Assembly (NCBI RefSeq): GCF_947496855.1
Contig: NZ_CANMED010000002.1
Location: forward strand, 62,001 to 126,000
Source: an uncultured Aquimarina sp.
Lineage (GTDB): Bacteria > Bacteroidota > Bacteroidia > Flavobacteriales > Flavobacteriaceae
Direction: 5' to 3'
Length of the DNA stretch: 64,000 bases
A program made the position numbers and the translations under genes. Below are positions 21,384-31,529 of the stretch, piece after piece; the first letter of the stretch is position 1; each line of letters starts with the position of its first letter. The notes under the pieces were generated by a model. The model was not told where the DNA came from. It worked only from the letters and a program-made list of their open reading frames with translations, and made no database searches.

Positions 21384-21752
21384 ATGAGTAAGAAATATCA
21401 AATTCAGAAATCACCATTTGTAGTGCCTACCACAGATGGAAAAATAATTGAAGAACATTTTGGAAAAGCAACTGACGGTAATTCTCAAGTTAGCATTGCT
21501 CATATGATCGTACCACCCGGCTGGAGCGAACCATTCCAAACACCTGAATTTGATGAATACACTTATGTAATTCGTGGAAAAAAACAGTTTATAATAGATG
21601 GTGAAAAGGTAGTTCTAGAATCTGGGCAATCGATTAAAATCGAAAAAAACACAAGAATTCAATATGCGAACCCTTTCGAATCATCATGCGAGTATATTGC
21701 GATTTGCCTTCCTGCATTTTCTATAGAGTCTGTACATAGAGAAGAATTATGA
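21384..21752 (+). CDS. Cupin-domain protein
   Basis: 122 residues forming one cupin barrel: the first motif is degenerate (GWSEPFQTPEFDEYTYVIRG has E and Y where metal-binding His pairs are usual), followed by KKQFIIDGEKVVLESGQSIKI and the second motif region TRIQYANPFESSCEY. Because metal ligands are incomplete, a binding rather than enzymatic role is possible. The stop overlaps the start of the next gene by 4 bp (ATGA), indicating translational coupling with the hydrolase. Confidence 0.8.
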   Translation: MSKKYQIQKSPFVVPTTDGKIIEEHFGKATDGNSQVSIAHMIVPPGWSEPFQTPEFDEYTYVIRGKKQFIIDGEKVVLESGQSIKIEKNTRIQYANPFESSCEYIAICLPAFSIESVHREEL

Positions 21753-22588
21753 AGGAAAAGTTAAAAAAGTACATCCCGATTTTCATTGGAAAACAACTTT
21801 TACTTCTGTTTTTTTTTAATAAGAAAAAGGCGTTACAGAAAGCATATATTTTATTCTCCACACCACTAAAAGGAAAAATATTACCAGATCAGGAATACTT
21901 TCTGGAAGAAGCAGAAGATGAAGTTATTTCTGTAGATGGAAATTATCTACAAACCTATCGTTGGCCTAATATGGGAGAAACTATACTAATGGTACATGGA
22001 TGGGATAGTAATAGTCATCGATGGAAAACACTTATAGAAAAACTACATCAACAAAACTATAACATCATAGCTTTTGATGCGCCTGCACACGGTAATTCTT
22101 CTGGTAAAACACTTAGCGTTCCTTTATATGCACAATGTCTCCAAAAAATAGTAGAGCTGTATCGACCTAATTACATTATTGGTCATTCTGTTGGCGGAAT
22201 GACCACTATATTTCATCAATTTAAGTTTCCAAATCCAGAAATAGAAAAGTTAGTAGTACTAGCGCCTCCAACAGAATTGTCTGTTATAATGGAAGGCTAT
22301 CAAAAAACATTAAAGCTTTCTGATAAATTCATGGAAGCATTAAGTCAGTATTTCAAAAATCAATTTGGCTTTCATTTTGAAGAATTTTCTATTGCAGCGT
22401 TTGCAAAAAGCATAAAGCATCCCGGATTACTGATACATGACAAATACGATGAAATAGCTCCATATTCTGGCGCAGAGAAGATCCACAAAAACTGGAGTAA
22501 TGTGAAATTCATTACAACAGAAAATTTTGGGCACTCTTTATTCTTTGATGAAGTCGATGATATGATTATTGATTTTGTAAAGAAATAA
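21749..22588 (+). CDS. Alpha/beta hydrolase
   Basis: 279 residues. Alpha/beta hydrolase fold: MVHGWDSNSHRW (oxyanion region), FDAPAHGNSSG, nucleophile elbow IIGHSVGGM with the catalytic Ser, an acid in IHDKYDEIAP, and the catalytic His in NFGHSLFFDEVD. An N-terminal hydrophobic stretch (IPIFIGKQLLLLFFF) may anchor it to the membrane. Substrate unknown. Last gene of the probable operon. Confidence 0.85.
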   Translation: MKEKLKKYIPIFIGKQLLLLFFFNKKKALQKAYILFSTPLKGKILPDQEYFLEEAEDEVISVDGNYLQTYRWPNMGETILMVHGWDSNSHRWKTLIEKLHQQNYNIIAFDAPAHGNSSGKTLSVPLYAQCLQKIVELYRPNYIIGHSVGGMTTIFHQFKFPNPEIEKLVVLAPPTELSVIMEGYQKTLKLSDKFMEALSQYFKNQFGFHFEEFSIAAFAKSIKHPGLLIHDKYDEIAPYSGAEKIHKNWSNVKFITTENFGHSLFFDEVDDMIIDFVKK

Positions 22589-22763
22589 TCAACCTTGCTA
22601 AAATTACTATGGTATAAGAGTATAGAAACTTTTTGTCATTTTTATTTATTGTAGTAAGTATAATTTCTTAATATAAAATGATAAAACCTATTGTATAGTA
22701 ACCCTACATACATCAGGCAACATATACATTATAAAACAAATCGTTAGTCACATAGATTTTTCG

Positions 22764-23588
22764 TCAATATTTTACCGTGTAGTTAAATCCAATTCCGACC
22801 GTATTTGATTTTGTCCATTCCCCTTGGCTTGTATATCTATACACCATAGTATTTCCCAATAGTCCAGCTGAAAAGAACAACTTCTCCTCAGGTTTTTGAT
22901 TTTCCAATAATTCAATTGTAGAGTAGAAATCTTCTTCCACAACTATATTGTATTCTTTAAGGTCTAAGGTAAATTGTCCTTCTTTTACATTAACTGAGAA
23001 TATTATATCCTCTTTGATTATTTTCTCGTAAGGTAAACCGTCTTTTAAACTATAGAAATTCAATCTAAATTTCACTTTTTCGCTCGTATTTGATACAACG
23101 TTAGTGTGAAATTTTTTAACATAGGTTGGGCTATCTTTAATTTTTATTTTTATTCCGACTTCGTTTCCAGCTACAGCGTTATTAAATGCCCCTCTCATCT
23201 TTTTAGATTTGGTCTTATTCCCAAGTATTTTTTTCTTCAGTTTTTTGTTTATAACCACAACTTCATTCAATTCCGTGACTTTAGGTAGAAGTCCAATAAT
23301 TGAATTTGCTTTCAATATTGCTACAAATTCCTTTGCTATCATAGACTTTGATTGATAGCCGATAGATGATAATTTTATTGTGTCATTCATTAAGTCCAAC
23401 GGTATTTCGAGTTCAAATTTACCTTCCTCGGTTGAGAGCGTTCCCTTATCCTTTTCCACAATTCCAATATTCACATAAGAAATTGGTTGCCCTGTTTCTG
23501 AGTCCTTCAAGATTCCCACTACCGAATTCTGCGCAAAAAGAGAAAGATTAATAAGGAGAAATAAAATACTGATTTTGATTTTTTTCAT
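22764..23588 (-). CDS. Exported carboxypeptidase-regulatory-like domain protein
   Basis: 274 residues. Signal peptide (ISILFLLINLSLFAQ), then a CarboxypepD_reg-like beta sandwich (VVGILKDSETGQPISYVNIG, later STEEGKFELEIP). The rest is beta-rich and contains no barrel large enough for a TonB receptor. Two similar-type proteins are encoded at 61637-62395 and 62539-63327. Such stand-alone proteins are very common in flavobacteria and have no assigned function. Confidence 0.75.
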   Translation of the reverse strand: MKKIKISILFLLINLSLFAQNSVVGILKDSETGQPISYVNIGIVEKDKGTLSTEEGKFELEIPLDLMNDTIKLSSIGYQSKSMIAKEFVAILKANSIIGLLPKVTELNEVVVINKKLKKKILGNKTKSKKMRGAFNNAVAGNEVGIKIKIKDSPTYVKKFHTNVVSNTSEKVKFRLNFYSLKDGLPYEKIIKEDIIFSVNVKEGQFTLDLKEYNIVVEEDFYSTIELLENQKPEEKLFFSAGLLGNTMVYRYTSQGEWTKSNTVGIGFNYTVKY

Positions 23589-23954
23589 TTATTAATTTTC
23601 CTAAATGACTGGATTAATTTTGAAATATTTCAAGAGTATGATAATTTGTATTAATCCCAACTAATTTTTTTAAAGAATTGAATATATCGGTATTTTCAAT
23701 TTACTTTTTTGATTTTTGCTCGTTCATCCAAATACCTGATTGTATTTTTGGCATTGCGCCTAACAAAAGTATAACGGATAGTAAACTCCTTTTACATTTT
23801 AAATTTTTCAGTTTTAGATTTATTCTACAACCTATTTATAGTTCTTCTTACAGAAAACGACATTTCACTCATTGATAGGTGTAGTTTACTCATTTATGGT
23901 TTTACAAAAACCATATACCTCATAGATTCGCTGAACTTCAAAAACATAAAAATC
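23589..23954. other. Divergent intergenic region
   Basis: 366 bp between two divergent genes. A 65-codon Phe/Ile-rich frame at 23678-23875 has the composition of random AT-rich DNA and is not supported. No clear regulatory motif seen. Confidence 0.3.
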
Positions 23955-24968
23955 ATGAAAAATAAAATCTACATTCTGTTACTATTGATATCTTCATCTA
24001 TCAATGCCCAAATAAGAGGAAATGCAGCTACTATTTCCAAACGAAATACCATTACTACAGAAGAATTAGTAAATCCTTCTATTTACTTAGACGAAACGCA
24101 AAAGTTTGATCAAAAAAACTTAGTACCTAACCCAACAATAACAATTGATGTCCGAATATTAAACAATATCGTTGCTGATTCTTACACTGCGATTTTTAAT
24201 ATCACTCAAATCGGAAAAACATCTGAAGAAACAAACAATCTTATGGAAGATAGAGTGGATAAAATAAAGGGGGAACTAACAGCTAATGGTATTTTAGAAG
24301 AAAACATTACTATAGATTTGATATCATTCGTACCTACATATGAAACTGTGGTAGAAAAAAAGTTGTTCAGCACAAAATACAACGAAGTTCCTAAAGGTTT
24401 TGAATTACAACAAAATATTCATATTAAATTCAATAAGATAAATCAATTTCAAAAAATACTTTCTACCTGTGCAAAAAATGAGATATACAATCTTGTAAAA
24501 GTTGATTATTTTATAAATAACATAGAAACCGTATATAGTGGATTACGTTCAGAGATATTAAAAACCTTAAAAGAAAAACAACAATTTTACAAAGATGTAG
24601 GCTTTGACCTATCTCTATATCAACCTACTATTGCAGACACTAAGTATTGTCACTTTCCTAAAGAATTCTACGCAAGCTATCAAGCATTTCATAGTATTTC
24701 TTTTGAATCACTTAATCAAACACAAGGAGTTCAAAAAACAAAAAAACAAACCACTTATTATTATGATCCTATTTCCTATAAAAACTATGATATGGTTATA
24801 AATCCAGAAATATTAGAACCCGTTGTACAAATAGGTATGGACATAAAATTACAATATACACCAAAACCAAAGGAAGAAAAACCAATAGAAAAAGAAATTA
24901 CAAAACCTAAATACTTTATAGTATCTCCAAACGGAAACATAGATATTAAAAAATTAGAATTGAACTAG
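23955..24968 (+). CDS. Exported SIMPL-like (DUF541-like) protein
   Basis: 337 residues. Signal peptide (IYILLLLISSSINAQ). The middle resembles a SIMPL/DUF541 fold: strand ITIDVRILNNIVADSYTAIF, helix EETNNLMEDRVDKIKGELTA, then NGILEENITID, and FELQQNIHIKFNKINQFQKI, the pattern of two helices packed on a sheet. The C-terminal 50 residues are proline/lysine rich (TPKPKEEKPIEKE) and probably disordered. Function unknown; assignment is by pattern only. Confidence 0.6.
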   Translation: MKNKIYILLLLISSSINAQIRGNAATISKRNTITTEELVNPSIYLDETQKFDQKNLVPNPTITIDVRILNNIVADSYTAIFNITQIGKTSEETNNLMEDRVDKIKGELTANGILEENITIDLISFVPTYETVVEKKLFSTKYNEVPKGFELQQNIHIKFNKINQFQKILSTCAKNEIYNLVKVDYFINNIETVYSGLRSEILKTLKEKQQFYKDVGFDLSLYQPTIADTKYCHFPKEFYASYQAFHSISFESLNQTQGVQKTKKQTTYYYDPISYKNYDMVINPEILEPVVQIGMDIKLQYTPKPKEEKPIEKEITKPKYFIVSPNGNIDIKKLELN

Positions 24969-25021
24969 AAAACACCGTAAAATAGTAACCATAAAAGAGG
25001 CCTTACAATGTGATCTTCAAT

Positions 25022-25052
25022 TTTGAAACCATAAAATTTATAACCACCTTTG
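25022..25052 (+). promoter_or_regulatory. Promoter of rluF-like gene
   Basis: TTTG (25022-25025), 19 nt, then CACCTTTG (25045-25052), a good match to TTTG-N19-TAnnTTTG. It ends only 4 nt before the GTG start, so the mRNA should be leaderless or nearly so. Confidence 0.55.
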
Positions 25053-25056
25053 CATT

Positions 25057-25923
25057 GTGGAAAATTCTAATCTTACAAGACTTAATAAATTCCTTAGCGA
25101 AGTTGGATACTGCTCTCGAAGAGAAGCGGATAAATTGATAGACCAAGGTCGGGTAACTATTAACGGCGAAGTACCCGAAATGGGTACAAAAGTTGCTCCG
25201 GAAGATGAAGTTCGGGTTGATGGTGAAGTCATTAATAAGCCCAAAGAAAAACACGTATATCTCGCTTTTCATAAACCAATTGGGATCGTCTGTACCACCG
25301 CTCAAAACGAAAAGGATAATATTGTTGATTACATCAATTATCCGAAACGTATTTTCCCTATTGGTCGATTAGATAAACCCAGTGAAGGCCTGATTTTACT
25401 AACAAGTGATGGAGATATCGTAAATAAGATACTAAGAGCCAGAAATAATCACGAAAAGGAATATATTGTTACTGTAAACAAATTAATCAGTCCTCAATTT
25501 ATTAAAAGAATGGGAAATGGTATTCCCATTTTAGATACGGTAACTCGTAAATGTGAAGTTGAACAGATCAATAAATATGATTTTAGAATCATACTTACTC
25601 AAGGCTTAAATAGACAGATTCGAAGAATGTGTGAGTATCTAGGATATGAAGTAATACGACTGAAAAGAATTCGTATTATGAATATCAGTTTAGATACTCC
25701 GATGGGTGATTGGCGATACTTAACTGAAAAAGAATTACAGCTTATCAATGCTGATGTTGGAGATTCTAGCAAAACTGAAGAAGCTTCACAAATTGAAGAA
25801 AAACAGAAAAAAACGAAACAAGCTCCGAAACGTTTTAATACAAAAAGCAACATTAAACGAAATCCTTCTTCTAGAAATACTACAGGATCACAAAAGAGAA
25901 AACGAAGTGATAGAAACCGCTAA
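25057..25923 (+). CDS. rluF: 23S rRNA pseudouridine synthase, RluF-type
   Basis: 288 residues. An S4 RNA-binding domain ([20 protein letters not shown]) is followed by the RsuA/RluF catalytic domain: [20 protein letters not shown] with the catalytic Asp in [13 protein letters not shown], and [16 protein letters not shown], the RluF signature. The C-terminal 50 residues are basic and low in complexity. Translation begins at GTG (25057); no ATG is available before the S4 domain. Modification of U2604 is known for E. coli RluF and is inferred here. Confidence 0.9.
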   Translation: MENSNLTRLNKFLSEVGYCSRREADKLIDQGRVTINGEVPEMGTKVAPEDEVRVDGEVINKPKEKHVYLAFHKPIGIVCTTAQNEKDNIVDYINYPKRIFPIGRLDKPSEGLILLTSDGDIVNKILRARNNHEKEYIVTVNKLISPQFIKRMGNGIPILDTVTRKCEVEQINKYDFRIILTQGLNRQIRRMCEYLGYEVIRLKRIRIMNISLDTPMGDWRYLTEKELQLINADVGDSSKTEEASQIEEKQKKTKQAPKRFNTKSNIKRNPSSRNTTGSQKRKRSDRNR

Positions 25924-25933
25924 ATAATAACAC

Positions 25934-26359
25934 ATGGAAAAACTCTCTCCTTTTCACCTAGCGATCCCCGTCGACAATTTAGATCTTGCCAGAGATTTTT
26001 ATAATAATATACTAGAACTAAATGAAGGTCGAAGTAGTGATCACTGGGTAGACTTTAACTTTTTTGGTCATCAACTAGTAATACATTACAAGCAAAAATT
26101 AGATGCAGATACTAAACATCATAATAGTGTTGATGGAAAAGAAGTACCTGTGCCCCATTTCGGTATCATTTTAGAATGGGAAATATGGCAAAATTTTGCT
26201 AATATGCTTTCGGAAAAAAATGTGAAATTCGTAATTGAGCCCTATATAAGATTTAAAGGAGAAATTGGAGAACAAGCAACTATGTTTTTTTATGATCCTT
26301 GTGGAAATGCGCTCGAATTTAAATCGTTTAAAGATTCATCTCAGATTTTTTTGAAATAG
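25934..26359 (+). CDS. VOC (glyoxalase/bleomycin-resistance) family protein
   Basis: 141 residues with two beta-alpha-beta-beta-beta modules: FHLAIPVDNLDLARDFYNNI with the first His ligand, HQLVIHYKQ, VPHFGIILEW, and the C-terminal MFFYDPCGNALEFKSF with the final Glu ligand. VOC proteins use this site for dioxygenase, isomerase or resistance functions, and the substrate cannot be told here. It starts 10 bp after the rluF-like gene and is probably co-transcribed. Confidence 0.88.
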   Translation: MEKLSPFHLAIPVDNLDLARDFYNNILELNEGRSSDHWVDFNFFGHQLVIHYKQKLDADTKHHNSVDGKEVPVPHFGIILEWEIWQNFANMLSEKNVKFVIEPYIRFKGEIGEQATMFFYDPCGNALEFKSFKDSSQIFLK

Positions 26360-26506
26360 TATTATGATAAATTCAGAATACGACACCTTAATTTTAATAA
26401 ACAATAGTTAAAAACATACTTTTTTTCATTTAAAAGAGTAAAATGTTAAAGGTTTACTACAAATTCTTATTATATTCTGCCCCAATTAGAATACAACAAA
26501 AATAAA

Positions 26507-27448
26507 ATGGATTTTATACAGCCCCTAAAGTATGGTGTACCTCTGTTTCTGATACTTATTGTAGTAGAATTAGCTTACAGTAAAAACCACCACGAGCATA
26601 AAAATTTATATAATTGGAAAGATTTATCCGCAAGTTTCACGATGGGTCTTGGGTCAGCATTTTTAGGCCCTTTACTTAAAACTGTTTTTTCGGTAGTTCT
26701 ATTCACGTTTATGTATAACCTTTTTAATCCAGAAATTGATGGTGTTCGCACTAATATTATGGGTTGGAAGTCTTTTGGCTATGCTTGGTATGTTTGGTTA
26801 TTATGTCAATTAGCAGATGATTTTACATATTATTGGTTTCATAGACAAAATCACATGGTAAGAGCGCTCTGGGCTGCTCATATTGTGCATCATTCATCCG
26901 ACAACTTTAATCTTGGAACAGCTGTCCGTAATGGTTGGTTCACTCTTTTATACAAACCTTTATTTTATATGTGGATGCCCATCATAGGGTTTCCTCCAGA
27001 AATGGTTATTGTTTGTCTTGGTATAGAAGCATTATGGCAGTTTCAATTACATTCTGTATTTATTCCTAAAATGGGATTTATAGAAAAGATTTTCAACACA
27101 CATACAATGCATCAGGTACACCATGCCAAGAATGTAGAATATATGGATAAAAATCACGGAGGATTTCTAAATATTTTTGATAAGATATTCGGAACTTGGA
27201 AAGAACTAGACGACGATATTGAAGTACAATATGGAGTGACACACGCTCCAAAATCTTATAACCCATGGGTCATTCTTACACATGAGTATAAAGATATTTG
27301 GAGTGATACCAAAAAATCTAAAAACTGGTATCATAAGTTTATGTATATTTTTGGCCCTCCGGGATGGAGTCATGACGGTAGCACACTCACTGTAAAACAA
27401 ATGCAGAAAGAACTCGAATTGGAGAAACGTATGAGCGTGGAATCGTAA
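26507..27448 (+). CDS. Sterol desaturase / fatty acid hydroxylase family protein
   Basis: 313 residues, integral membrane di-iron enzyme. Four hydrophobic segments and the eight-His pattern: HRQNH (HxxxH), HIVHHSS (HxxHH), and HTMHQVHHAKN (HxxxxxHH type). The family hydroxylates or desaturates sterols, fatty acids or carotenoids; the substrate here is unknown. It ends 31 bp before the aldehyde dehydrogenase gene, which suggests a shared lipid or aldehyde pathway. Confidence 0.9.
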   Translation: MDFIQPLKYGVPLFLILIVVELAYSKNHHEHKNLYNWKDLSASFTMGLGSAFLGPLLKTVFSVVLFTFMYNLFNPEIDGVRTNIMGWKSFGYAWYVWLLCQLADDFTYYWFHRQNHMVRALWAAHIVHHSSDNFNLGTAVRNGWFTLLYKPLFYMWMPIIGFPPEMVIVCLGIEALWQFQLHSVFIPKMGFIEKIFNTHTMHQVHHAKNVEYMDKNHGGFLNIFDKIFGTWKELDDDIEVQYGVTHAPKSYNPWVILTHEYKDIWSDTKKSKNWYHKFMYIFGPPGWSHDGSTLTVKQMQKELELEKRMSVES

Positions 27449-27479
27449 TTCATTTCTATAGCAACTCTATATTCTGGTT

Positions 27480-28844
27480 ATGAATTATCAAGAAATCATT
27501 AATACTCAAAATGCTTTTTATAACACAAACGCTACTAAAGACATACCGTTTAGAGTTAAAGAATTAAAGCGTTTAAAAAGTATTTTACAGAAAAACGAGG
27601 GACTACTATATCAGGCTATTTATCGTGATTTTAAAAAATCGAAATACGAAACCTACACTACAGAATTAGCTATCATTTATCATGAGATTGATCTTGCATT
27701 GGTAAATATCAAGAAATGGTCTAAGAAGAAAAGCGTTTCTACTGGATTAGCCAACCTTCCAGCAAGAAGTTATATTATGCCAGAACCCTTTGGGACTGTT
27801 TTAGTAATGGGCGCTTGGAATTATCCTTATCAACTATCAATAGTTCCAGCGATAGCTGCAATAGCTGCGGGTTGTACAGTTATTCTTAAACCTAGTGAGA
27901 TCCCATCAAATTCTTCTTCTGTAATGGCTAAGATTATAAGTGAAAATTTTGACCCTAAGTTTTTTAAAGTAATTGAAGGAGGTGTAAAAGAGACTACAGA
28001 ATTATTAAAGGTCAAATTTGATAAAATATTCTTTACCGGAAGTATTCAAGTAGGTAAAATCATCTATCAGGCCGCTGCCAAACATCTTACTCCAGTTACG
28101 TTGGAATTAGGTGGTAAAAGTCCTGCTATCGTTACTAAAGATGTTAATATTGATATGACTGCCAAACGTTTAGTTTGGGCTAAATTTTTAAACACTGGTC
28201 AGACCTGCATTGCTCCAGACTATATCATGGTCGAGTCTTCGGTACAAGATGAACTGTTACTAGCTATTAAAAAACACATAGAAAGTGCTGATTATAAAAT
28301 AGAGAATCAAAATTATACTCAAATTGTAAATCAAAAAAACTTTGAACGCTTGCAAAATTTTATTGAAAAAGATAAAATATACTATGGAGGCCACTGCGAT
28401 GCTGATAATAGAATCATATCCCCTACAGTTATGAGTGGAGTTACATTCTCGGACAAAGTAATGCAAGAAGAAATTTTTGGCCCTATTCTCCCTGTTTTAT
28501 CCTTTGACAACATAGATAAAGCCATTGCCGATATTAAAACATTATCAAAACCTTTATCCTGTTATATTTTCACTAAAAACAAAGTAGTAAAAAACAAAAT
28601 CTTAAATGAAATATCATTTGGTGGTGGAGCAGTAAACGATGCCGTTATGCATTTTATGGAACAAAACCTCCCATTTGGAGGTGTTGGAGATAGCGGTATG
28701 GGTAATTACCATGGTAAAGCAGGATTCGAAACATTCTCTCACTACAAAAGTATTTTGCAAAAATCCTTTTTAATAGAATTAAATCTTAAATACTCGCCTT
28801 ATACAAGTTCTAAGTTAAAATGGTTGAAGAGGCTTATTGGGTAA
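27480..28844 (+). CDS. Aldehyde dehydrogenase (NAD(P)-dependent, class 3-like)
   Basis: 454 residues, short ALDH of the class 3/fatty aldehyde type. MGAWNYPYQLSIVPAIAAIA is the cofactor fold, LELGGKSPAI carries the general base Glu, NTGQTCIAPDY the catalytic Cys, and EEIFGPILPVL is the second family motif. The C-terminal LNLKYSPYTSSKLKWLKRL may associate with membranes. The last 240 bp of the gene, including the stop and the last codons of a convergent kmo, are repeated at 32770-33009. Likely oxidises aliphatic aldehydes (inference). Confidence 0.93.
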   Translation: MNYQEIINTQNAFYNTNATKDIPFRVKELKRLKSILQKNEGLLYQAIYRDFKKSKYETYTTELAIIYHEIDLALVNIKKWSKKKSVSTGLANLPARSYIMPEPFGTVLVMGAWNYPYQLSIVPAIAAIAAGCTVILKPSEIPSNSSSVMAKIISENFDPKFFKVIEGGVKETTELLKVKFDKIFFTGSIQVGKIIYQAAAKHLTPVTLELGGKSPAIVTKDVNIDMTAKRLVWAKFLNTGQTCIAPDYIMVESSVQDELLLAIKKHIESADYKIENQNYTQIVNQKNFERLQNFIEKDKIYYGGHCDADNRIISPTVMSGVTFSDKVMQEEIFGPILPVLSFDNIDKAIADIKTLSKPLSCYIFTKNKVVKNKILNEISFGGGAVNDAVMHFMEQNLPFGGVGDSGMGNYHGKAGFETFSHYKSILQKSFLIELNLKYSPYTSSKLKWLKRLIG

Positions 28845-28848
28845 TACT
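28609..28848. repeat. 240-bp direct repeat, left copy (3' end of aldehyde dehydrogenase)
   Basis: Matches 32770-33009 at an exact offset of 4161 bp, no gaps, 8 mismatches by my reading, all at third codon positions and all synonymous. The repeat also covers the last four codons and the stop of a convergent kmo (reads SITQ-stop on the minus strand). Confidence 0.95.
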
Positions 28849-28851
28849 ATT

Positions 28852-31503
28852 TTAAAAGCTAAAATCAACTGATAAAATAAAATAGCGAGGAATCAAGTTA
28901 CTTTGATAGACTGTAGTTGAAAAATCAGAATTCTCTATTTGTTCAAAAACTCTGTTATCCAATAAATTCTTACCAATAAAACGACCAGATATCCATTTAA
29001 TATTTTTTGGCTTATATTTTAGACTAAAATCCAAAAAAGAAAAATCTTGATTTCTCCTTATATTAGGTTTAAAATAATCATAGGTAAAGGTAAATAACCA
29101 ACCTTTGGCCGGTCTTATTATGGTTTTAAAAGAATTTTTAATCGAATTATTACTATTAGATGACTGATCCATTATAGAAAATTCGGTAGATGTATATGTG
29201 AAAAAATTCTGGAAATTAATTGGTATTCTAAAAGCCGTCTTAGCAAATATTTTCCCGGTGTAATTAGTAAACTCACCATCTCTTAATTCTGATTGATTTA
29301 CTAAATTCTTAAATTCAGAAATCGCATAGGATGAAGATAATTTAAATGTTGTTTGCATAAATCTAAGGTATCTTTCTATGGATCCATTTATAAACCAGCT
29401 ATCTAAATTTATCGGAGATTGAAAAAAAGTAATACTTGTATAATTAGGGTTAATCTCTAGATTAGATAAATATGAATTCTCATTTCTTGAATACCCTACA
29501 ATTGCTGTCGCTTCTATATTATTAAATAAATCATTTAACCTATATGCTAGATTATAACTTTGATTTTTTTGAAGTTCTAATGACAAACTATTATTTTGAA
29601 TCGTCCTATTATTGGTTAACACTCCATTAGAAAACAAATAATTTTCTTCTGGTGTTATTTGTTCATAGTTTCCGGAAAAATTTAATTTAGAGACTTTATT
29701 GATAGTATACAGCACTTTTAAGGAAGGTTCTAAGATAAAAGATTGATTTCTCTTATTTAATTGCTCAGAAATAACATTATCAATTTTTTGATCTATATAT
29801 CTAAAAAACACAGAAGGTTCAATTTTCCAAATATTATTTTCGTAAGCTCCTGATACTAAAGAAAAATAATTAGTTTTGTGATATTCGAAATTGTTTTCAA
29901 AATTTTCAACTATTACATTATTCTCTTTTAAAAATGATTGATATGGGTTTTCATTGTGATCTACCCCTATGGTCCACGCGTACTTTAGTGCTCTTTTTCT
30001 TCCTAACAAAACCATGCGATTCTGAAATGTTTCTTTTCTATATTCACTAAATTGATTGTATTGATTAGTTATATTTTGGTCAGAAAAAAAATTACCAACT
30101 GTATTAAAGTTTTGCGGTGTATTATTTCTAGAATACATAGAAACATATTGCAAGGCATTTGTTTTATTAAGCTTATAAGTAAATCGTAAATTACTTTGTA
30201 ATAAAAAATCCTCAGATATCAGTCCAGTAGCCGCTGGATTGGCTTGATTTCGTATAAAATTATTTTGGGTACGTCGATCGCTTTTACTTATTGAAGTCTT
30301 TAATTCCAATAATGATTTTCTTGTAGTATTCATTACAAATTCCAAATCTAACCCTTTTGCTTCTGGCTTTTGAGTAATTTGATTTACATCTGTATAATTA
30401 AACGTATCTTCTGACGTGAAAAAAGTATTCTGAAATTGCTCTTCTTTAAAAACCTCATCTTTTAGATAGTTTACATTCGCTTTTATCCGTGCCTTTTTAG
30501 AAAACTTATATAAAACGTTGTAACTTCCTTGATAAGCTTCGTCAATTTTAGATCGTTTAATTCCTAAAATATTTTGAATAGGGCTCTCATTGATAACCTT
30601 TTTACTAAAAACATCACTTTGATCATCTTCATTGACACTAAAAACAGCGTCTGATACATCATCAAACAAAGTGTAATTTCCTGTATTACTAAAAGAGAAC
30701 ACTCCAAAAGATTTAAGTTTAGCTGACACTCCTATCAAGGTCGTTGTTATATCTGCATAGGATTTATCGCCATATCCATAACCAACATCTGAAGTTCCTG
30801 AATAATCTGTTTTATTTTTCTTAAGCTTTAAATTTAGTGCTACTGCATTAGAATTCTCAATCTCTTTAAGTAAAGGATTTTTAGAATAATTCTCTATGGC
30901 TTCAATTTGGTCTACCATATCTATAGAAATATTCTTAGTACCAATCCTATATTTATTTCCAAACAAATCGTCTCCATCCAGATTTACAGCAGATACTTCT
31001 TTTCCTTTGTAGCTGATTTTACCATTAGGAGCTACTTCTACACCTGGTAATTTATTAAGAACATCTTCTACTTTACGTTCCGTACCATCTTTATACTTCT
31101 CTACATTAAAAACAACAGTATCTTTTTTAACATTAAATTTCTTACGATCCGAAATAATAACTTCTTCTAACTGCGTTGTTTTTGGGTATAAAATAAAATT
31201 AAACGTATATGTCTTGTTTATAGCTGGATCAACAATACTGTCCACAACCTTTTCATAATTAAGCGCGTTGATCTCCAGGTACACTACTGAATTATACTTT
31301 TTTTTAAAAGTATAATTCAGTACTCCACTTACATTAGTTAAAAAGAACTCAGATATTTCCGAAGTTTTTTTATCCGTTTTTATAAGAATACTGGCATTGG
31401 AAACTATATCCCCAGAATATTCTTTTATATTACCTTTTATTTTCTGGGCATGTAATCCGTAAGAAATAAGTACGAAGAAAATTAATATTTTATTCAATTT
31501 CAC
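28852..31503 (-). CDS. TonB-dependent-receptor-like outer membrane protein with CarboxypepD_reg domain
   Basis: The longest frame starts with TTG at 31524; the in-frame GTG at 31503 gives a typical signal peptide (KLNKILIFFVLISYGLHAQ) and is preferred (883 residues). A regulatory-like sandwich comes first (IKGNIKEYSGDIVSNASILI), then a plug-like segment (VEDVLNKLPGVEVAPNGKIS, GKEVSAVNLDGDDLFG, MVDQIEAIENYSKNP), then a large beta barrel ending in YFILSVDFSF with a terminal Phe. It is paired with a GLPGLI gene, a frequent flavobacterial arrangement. Its stop lies 3 bp from the left direct repeat. Substrate unknown. Confidence 0.85.
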   Translation of the reverse strand: MKLNKILIFFVLISYGLHAQKIKGNIKEYSGDIVSNASILIKTDKKTSEISEFFLTNVSGVLNYTFKKKYNSVVYLEINALNYEKVVDSIVDPAINKTYTFNFILYPKTTQLEEVIISDRKKFNVKKDTVVFNVEKYKDGTERKVEDVLNKLPGVEVAPNGKISYKGKEVSAVNLDGDDLFGNKYRIGTKNISIDMVDQIEAIENYSKNPLLKEIENSNAVALNLKLKKNKTDYSGTSDVGYGYGDKSYADITTTLIGVSAKLKSFGVFSFSNTGNYTLFDDVSDAVFSVNEDDQSDVFSKKVINESPIQNILGIKRSKIDEAYQGSYNVLYKFSKKARIKANVNYLKDEVFKEEQFQNTFFTSEDTFNYTDVNQITQKPEAKGLDLEFVMNTTRKSLLELKTSISKSDRRTQNNFIRNQANPAATGLISEDFLLQSNLRFTYKLNKTNALQYVSMYSRNNTPQNFNTVGNFFSDQNITNQYNQFSEYRKETFQNRMVLLGRKRALKYAWTIGVDHNENPYQSFLKENNVIVENFENNFEYHKTNYFSLVSGAYENNIWKIEPSVFFRYIDQKIDNVISEQLNKRNQSFILEPSLKVLYTINKVSKLNFSGNYEQITPEENYLFSNGVLTNNRTIQNNSLSLELQKNQSYNLAYRLNDLFNNIEATAIVGYSRNENSYLSNLEINPNYTSITFFQSPINLDSWFINGSIERYLRFMQTTFKLSSSYAISEFKNLVNQSELRDGEFTNYTGKIFAKTAFRIPINFQNFFTYTSTEFSIMDQSSNSNNSIKNSFKTIIRPAKGWLFTFTYDYFKPNIRRNQDFSFLDFSLKYKPKNIKWISGRFIGKNLLDNRVFEQIENSDFSTTVYQSNLIPRYFILSVDFSF

Positions 31504-31529
31504 AAACCTATTATTAGGTAACAATTTTA

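Noticed and set aside
23678-23875. 65-codon frame in a divergent intergenic region
   Set aside because: Phe/Ile/Ser composition of untranslated AT-rich DNA, no conserved pattern, unlikely position.
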